Source: an uncultured Rhizobiaceae group bacterium
GTDB lineage: Bacteria > Pseudomonadota > Alphaproteobacteria > Rhizobiales > Rhizobiaceae
Assembly: GCA_938009335.1 (NCBI GenBank)
Contig: CALLHT010000237.1
Coordinates: 1 to 5,656, forward strand
Direction: 5' to 3'
Length of the DNA stretch: 5,656 nucleotides
The notes beneath the pieces are model-generated. The model was given only the letters and a program-made list of their open reading frames with translations. It was not told the origin of the DNA and searched no databases. The first letter of the stretch is position 1, and every line of letters begins with the position of its first letter. The translations under genes were made by a program, and so were the position numbers. Positions 5,046-5,656 of the stretch are shown here, one piece after another.

Positions 5046-5656
5046 GACGATTGCGGAAATGGCTCCTGAGGGCCGGACTTCTCGTCGTGCTTCTTGTGGT
5101 CGCCCTCGGCGCTCCCATCGTCTATGTGGAAACAGCGTGTCAGGGCGATGCGTCGCCACGTCCTTATCAGGCTTTACTTGCGCCTGAACACCATCGTGCC
5201 GAAACCCGCACGTTGATGACTTATCCCGAATGGCACATTGTCCATGCATACGAAAACTATGCGGAAGTCATCCGCACCGGCGCGCCCCATGATTTTGGCT
5301 TTTTAAGAAGCATTGCTGGCTTCTGGTCTTCGCTTTGTTCTGTGACCGAGAGATCATCAGAACTTGGAGCAATTGATACGCCAACAAAGCAATTGGTGTA
5401 TGTGATCGGGACAAGTTTCACCGCTGAACTTGCATTGAAAGCCCTGTACGAAGAAACCATAGGCCGCTTGTTCGTACTCCTGCGCGGTAACCAGCAATCA
5501 GGTTTCGACAGGCTTACGGCAGAACACGCCAAAGACTATGCAACATTCCTGCAGCAAGTCCCCTGGTATAAATGGGGCTTTACCGAAGCAAATGCAGAAC
5601 TACACAACACACCAACGCAAAACCTGCGGGACCGGGAGCGACGGTTCTCGATCGGT
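5042..5656 (+). CDS. Membrane-anchored protein of unknown function with TYPEWHIV motif (C-terminus cut by window edge)
   Basis: The frame is open for 205 codons from the ATG at 5042 to the window edge. It overlaps the preceding stop by ATGA and has a weak AGG 6 bases upstream. The N-terminus, MRRLRKWLLR, is basic and is followed by a membrane helix at about 11-29, so the rest should face the periplasm. Conserved-looking segments are TYPEWHIVHAYENYAEV (60-76), HDFGFLRSIAGFWSSLC (83-99), IGTSFTAELALKALYEETIGRL (122-143, with acidic residues Glu129, Glu137 and Glu138) and DYATFLQQVPWYKWGF (165-180). I recall similar hypothetical proteins in alphaproteobacteria but know no function. Cys33 is not in a lipobox, because the preceding residues are ETA, so this is not a lipoprotein. 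As the fourth coupled gene, it probably works with the flavoenzyme and the small membrane protein. Confidence 0.8.
   Translation, partial: MRRLRKWLLRAGLLVVLLVVALGAPIVYVETACQGDASPRPYQALLAPEHHRAETRTLMTYPEWHIVHAYENYAEVIRTGAPHDFGFLRSIAGFWSSLCSVTERSSELGAIDTPTKQLVYVIGTSFTAELALKALYEETIGRLFVLLRGNQQSGFDRLTAEHAKDYATFLQQVPWYKWGFTEANAELHNTPTQNLRDRERRFSIG

Noticed and set aside
5129..5143. Possible lipoprotein signal at Cys33 of the last gene
   Set aside because: The residues before Cys33 are Glu-Thr-Ala, with no Leu or other aliphatic residue at -3, so it does not fit a lipobox.

Overview
The window is ordinary chromosomal bacterial DNA of about 50% G+C, densely packed with genes. It contains no RNA genes, insertion sequences, CRISPR array or phage genes that I can see. 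The style of the LysR regulator, the Tat-exported flavoenzyme, the TYPEWHIV-type membrane protein and the sulfopyruvate-decarboxylase-like pair suggest an alphaproteobacterium, perhaps a marine or host-associated Rhodobacterales or Hyphomicrobiales. This is an inference from gene content and codon use, not from a marker gene.

Left part, minus strand (1-1980). Read in the direction of transcription, a LysR-type regulator (1980-1093, GTG start) is followed after 83 bp by a two-subunit thiamine-diphosphate decarboxylase. The alpha subunit (1009-512) carries the pyrimidine-domain glutamate, and the beta subunit (510 to the window edge) carries the GDG...N cofactor motif. They are separated by one base and each has a good Shine-Dalgarno sequence. 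They look like ComD and ComE, sulfopyruvate decarboxylase. In bacteria that use sulfolactate or DHPS, that enzyme converts 3-sulfopyruvate to sulfoacetaldehyde and CO2. No other sulfonate gene is visible here, so the substrate is unproven.

Middle (1981-2143). A 163-bp divergent intergenic region separates lysR from the rightward operon. It holds a plausible lysR promoter, an AT-rich segment with a TATATA hexamer facing right, and a widely spaced 8-bp inverted repeat. It is a natural place for LysR binding.

Right part, plus strand (2144-5656). Four genes form a tightly coupled operon, and all three junctions are 4-base ATGA stop/start overlaps. The products are a membrane-anchored alpha/beta hydrolase, a Tat-exported FAD-dependent oxidoreductase of the VAO/PCMH type with a candidate histidyl-FAD site, a small four-helix membrane protein resembling DUF4383, and a membrane-anchored protein of unknown function with a TYPEWHIV motif that runs off the right edge. 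All four are predicted to act in or across the inner membrane. A working hypothesis is a periplasmic hydrolase-plus-oxidase module acting on an ester, lactone or alcohol substrate. This operon is the least described part of the window and the best candidate for a new system.
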